A stretch of 6,233 nt of DNA. Source: Armatimonadota bacterium (lineage in GTDB: Bacteria > Armatimonadota > UBA10988). The position numbers and the translations under genes are program-made. Of this stretch, positions 4,994 through 6,233 are shown piece by piece. Each line of letters starts with the position of its first letter. Position 1 is the first letter of the stretch. The stretch spans positions 2,415 to 8,647 of the forward strand of contig JACPDV010000342.1 of the NCBI GenBank assembly GCA_016183835.1, written 5' to 3'. The notes beneath the pieces were generated by a model. The model saw only the letters and a list, made by a program, of their open reading frames with translations. It ran no database searches and was not told where the DNA came from.

Positions 4994-6233
4994 GTGGCGG
5001 GGGATGGCTCCGGTGAACGGCGGCGGACGAGCTGGGCGTGGGCAGGCCACCTACGCCTGCAGATCGTCCTCGCCGCGCTGTGGGCCTGGCTCTGGTACCG
5101 GGTCGATCCCAGCCTCTGCTGGGCCGGCTCGGGGCTGACGCTCTTCCCGGTCTTCCGCCCGGATCCGCCCTACCTGCGCGGCCTGCTGGCCGAGCCGGGC
5201 GGCCCGGCAAGCTACCTGGCGGCTTGGCTCGCGCAGTGGCTTGCCCTGCCGGGCGTCGGCGCGGGCGTCCTGGTGGGGCTGGCCGGCGCGCTCGCCGCCG
5301 CGTGCGACCGCCTCGCGCGCCTGCTGGCCGGCCGGCGGCTCGGCGGGCTGCGCTATGCCCCGGTCCTGATCGTCGCCGCGCTCGACGGACACTACTACCC
5401 ACTGCTCGAGTGCCAACTCGGCTGGCTGGCGGCGCTGCTCGCCGCCGACGTCTGGTTGCGGCTGCCCGCCCGCCGGCCCGGCCTGAGCCTGGCGGTGATG
5501 CTGCTGGGTCTGGCCGGGCTGTACTGTTTGGTGGGTATGGGGGTGCTGGCGGCGGCACCGGTGCTGGCCGTGGGCGCGGCCCGGCGGCCGGAGGCGCGCC
5601 CGGCGGCGGTGGCGGCGGTGGTGTGGCCGGCGGTCCTGCCGTGGCTGTCGGTAGGGTGCGGCATGGACCGCGCGCTGAGCGACGCCTATCGCGCCTTGGC
5701 TCCGCCGGAGCTGCCCAACGACGCGCTGGGCGTGGTGCCTCGGATGCTGGCGCTCGGCGTCCCGGCCGGCGCGCTGCTCCTGGCGGCCCTGGCGGTGCGC
5801 GCCGCCGCCGGCGACGGCAAGCCCCGCCACCCGGTCACCCGGCTCGCATGGCTCGGTCCGGCGGTGGCCATCGTGCTCCTGCCGTGGCTCGGGTACGACC
5901 GGCTGCAGCACGACCGGCTCGTCCTGGCGGCCGCCGCGGGCCGCGACGACTGGCCGGGCGTGGTCACCGCCGCAAAACGCCTGGCGCCCGAGGAGATCCC
6001 CTACCTCGGCAGCTATGCCATCCTCCTGGCACTGGCCGAGACCGGGCAGATGACCGAGACCATGTTCGCCTACCCGGTGCAGCCCTACAGCTACCTGACC
6101 GCCCTCGACCCGCGCTTGGGTCAGGGCGACGAGGTGGACGTGGTACGCTCGGAGCAGGGGCTTCAGCTCTGTGCCCTGGAGCTGCGCCTGGGGTTCGTGA
6201 ACTACGCCGAGCACGACCTGCACGAGACCCTGG
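4994..6233 (+). CDS. polytopic membrane protein, DUF6057-like, 3' end cut off
   Basis: The first 413 residues are visible and the frame stays open to the edge. Hydrophobic segments lie near residues 21-36, 80-104, 122-131, 140-156, 164-196, 204-221, 247-270 and 285-300, giving about eight membrane spans. A soluble, helical, TPR-like part follows from about 302 (WPGVVTAAKRL, SYAILLALAETGQM, LGFVNYAEHDLHETL). The motif GGPASYLAAWLAQWLALPG (69-87) and the pattern of an N-terminal membrane block plus helical tail resemble DUF6057 proteins of unknown function, known from Bacteroidota and other groups; this is from memory and needs a profile search. The GTG at 4994 is preferred because GGAG (4982-4985) lies 8 nt before it; a GTG at 4988 is only 2 nt from the same GGAG. 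The frame is open further upstream, so a longer N-terminus is possible. Leu, Ala and Gly dominate, with very high GC. Function is unknown. Confidence 0.75.
   Translation, partial: MAGDGSGERRRTSWAWAGHLRLQIVLAALWAWLWYRVDPSLCWAGSGLTLFPVFRPDPPYLRGLLAEPGGPASYLAAWLAQWLALPGVGAGVLVGLAGALAAACDRLARLLAGRRLGGLRYAPVLIVAALDGHYYPLLECQLGWLAALLAADVWLRLPARRPGLSLAVMLLGLAGLYCLVGMGVLAAAPVLAVGAARRPEARPAAVAAVVWPAVLPWLSVGCGMDRALSDAYRALAPPELPNDALGVVPRMLALGVPAGALLLAALAVRAAAGDGKPRHPVTRLAWLGPAVAIVLLPWLGYDRLQHDRLVLAAAAGRDDWPGVVTAAKRLAPEEIPYLGSYAILLALAETGQMTETMFAYPVQPYSYLTALDPRLGQGDEVDVVRSEQGLQLCALELRLGFVNYAEHDLHETL

Noticed and set aside
4641..5138. A 165-codon plus-strand open frame spanning the divergent region
   Set aside because: The product is Ser/Arg/Gly-rich without domain signals, and it overlaps the signal peptide region of the secreted protein and the start of the membrane protein gene in other frames.
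4173..5558. A 461-codon minus-strand open frame
   Set aside because: The product is almost all Arg, Pro, Ala and Gly. It overlaps the secreted protein gene in another frame and crosses the divergent intergenic region.
5051..6223. A 390-codon minus-strand open frame at the right end
   Set aside because: It is antisense to the membrane protein gene, and its product is Gln/Arg/His/Gly-rich without motifs. The plus-strand reading gives clear membrane helices and a family-like motif.
1..6233. CRISPR arrays, tRNA or rRNA genes, transposases, integrases, attachment-site repeats
   Set aside because: Reading both strands showed no spaced direct repeats, no cloverleaf-like segment and no mobile-element protein motif.

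Overview
The window is a very GC-rich bacterial chromosomal segment with five genes on the minus strand and one divergent gene on the plus strand. No rRNA, tRNA, CRISPR array, insertion sequence or phage gene was seen. The gene content suggests a free-living heterotroph that degrades polysaccharides or glycoconjugates: a secreted Asp-box protein, a short-form mannonate dehydratase, an SGNH hydrolase and a DUF6057-like membrane protein. A planctomycete/PVC or Armatimonadota-like lineage would fit, but nothing here fixes the taxon.

Layout, read in the direction of minus-strand transcription. 4873-2963 encodes a secreted two-domain protein: signal peptide, concanavalin-A-like N-terminal half, and a sialidase-like propeller with two Asp-boxes. 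2833-2384 encodes a small HExxH metallopeptidase resembling the ImmA/IrrE (Peptidase_M78) core. It overlaps by 11 nt a gene at 2394-1759 for a PD-(D/E)XK nuclease-like protein with four N-terminal cysteines. 1671-673 encodes mannonate dehydratase (UxuA family) with all four metal ligands present. 611-1 encodes the first 203 residues of an SGNH/GDSL hydrolase that continues beyond the window. On the plus strand, a polytopic membrane protein starts at 4994 and runs off the right edge. A 120-bp divergent intergenic region separates it from the secreted protein gene.

The metabolic genes fit a saprophytic theme: extracellular sugar release, ester removal, and hexuronate dehydration to 2-keto-3-deoxygluconate. 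They are not tightly packed, so a single operon is not shown. The metallopeptidase/nuclease pair looks like a separate insert. It has its own promoter-like sequence (exact TTGACA), tight translational coupling with a strong Shine-Dalgarno on the second gene, and visibly lower GC than the flanks. It is the best candidate in the window for an undescribed functional module. Whether it acts in defence, regulation or something else cannot be decided from the sequence.
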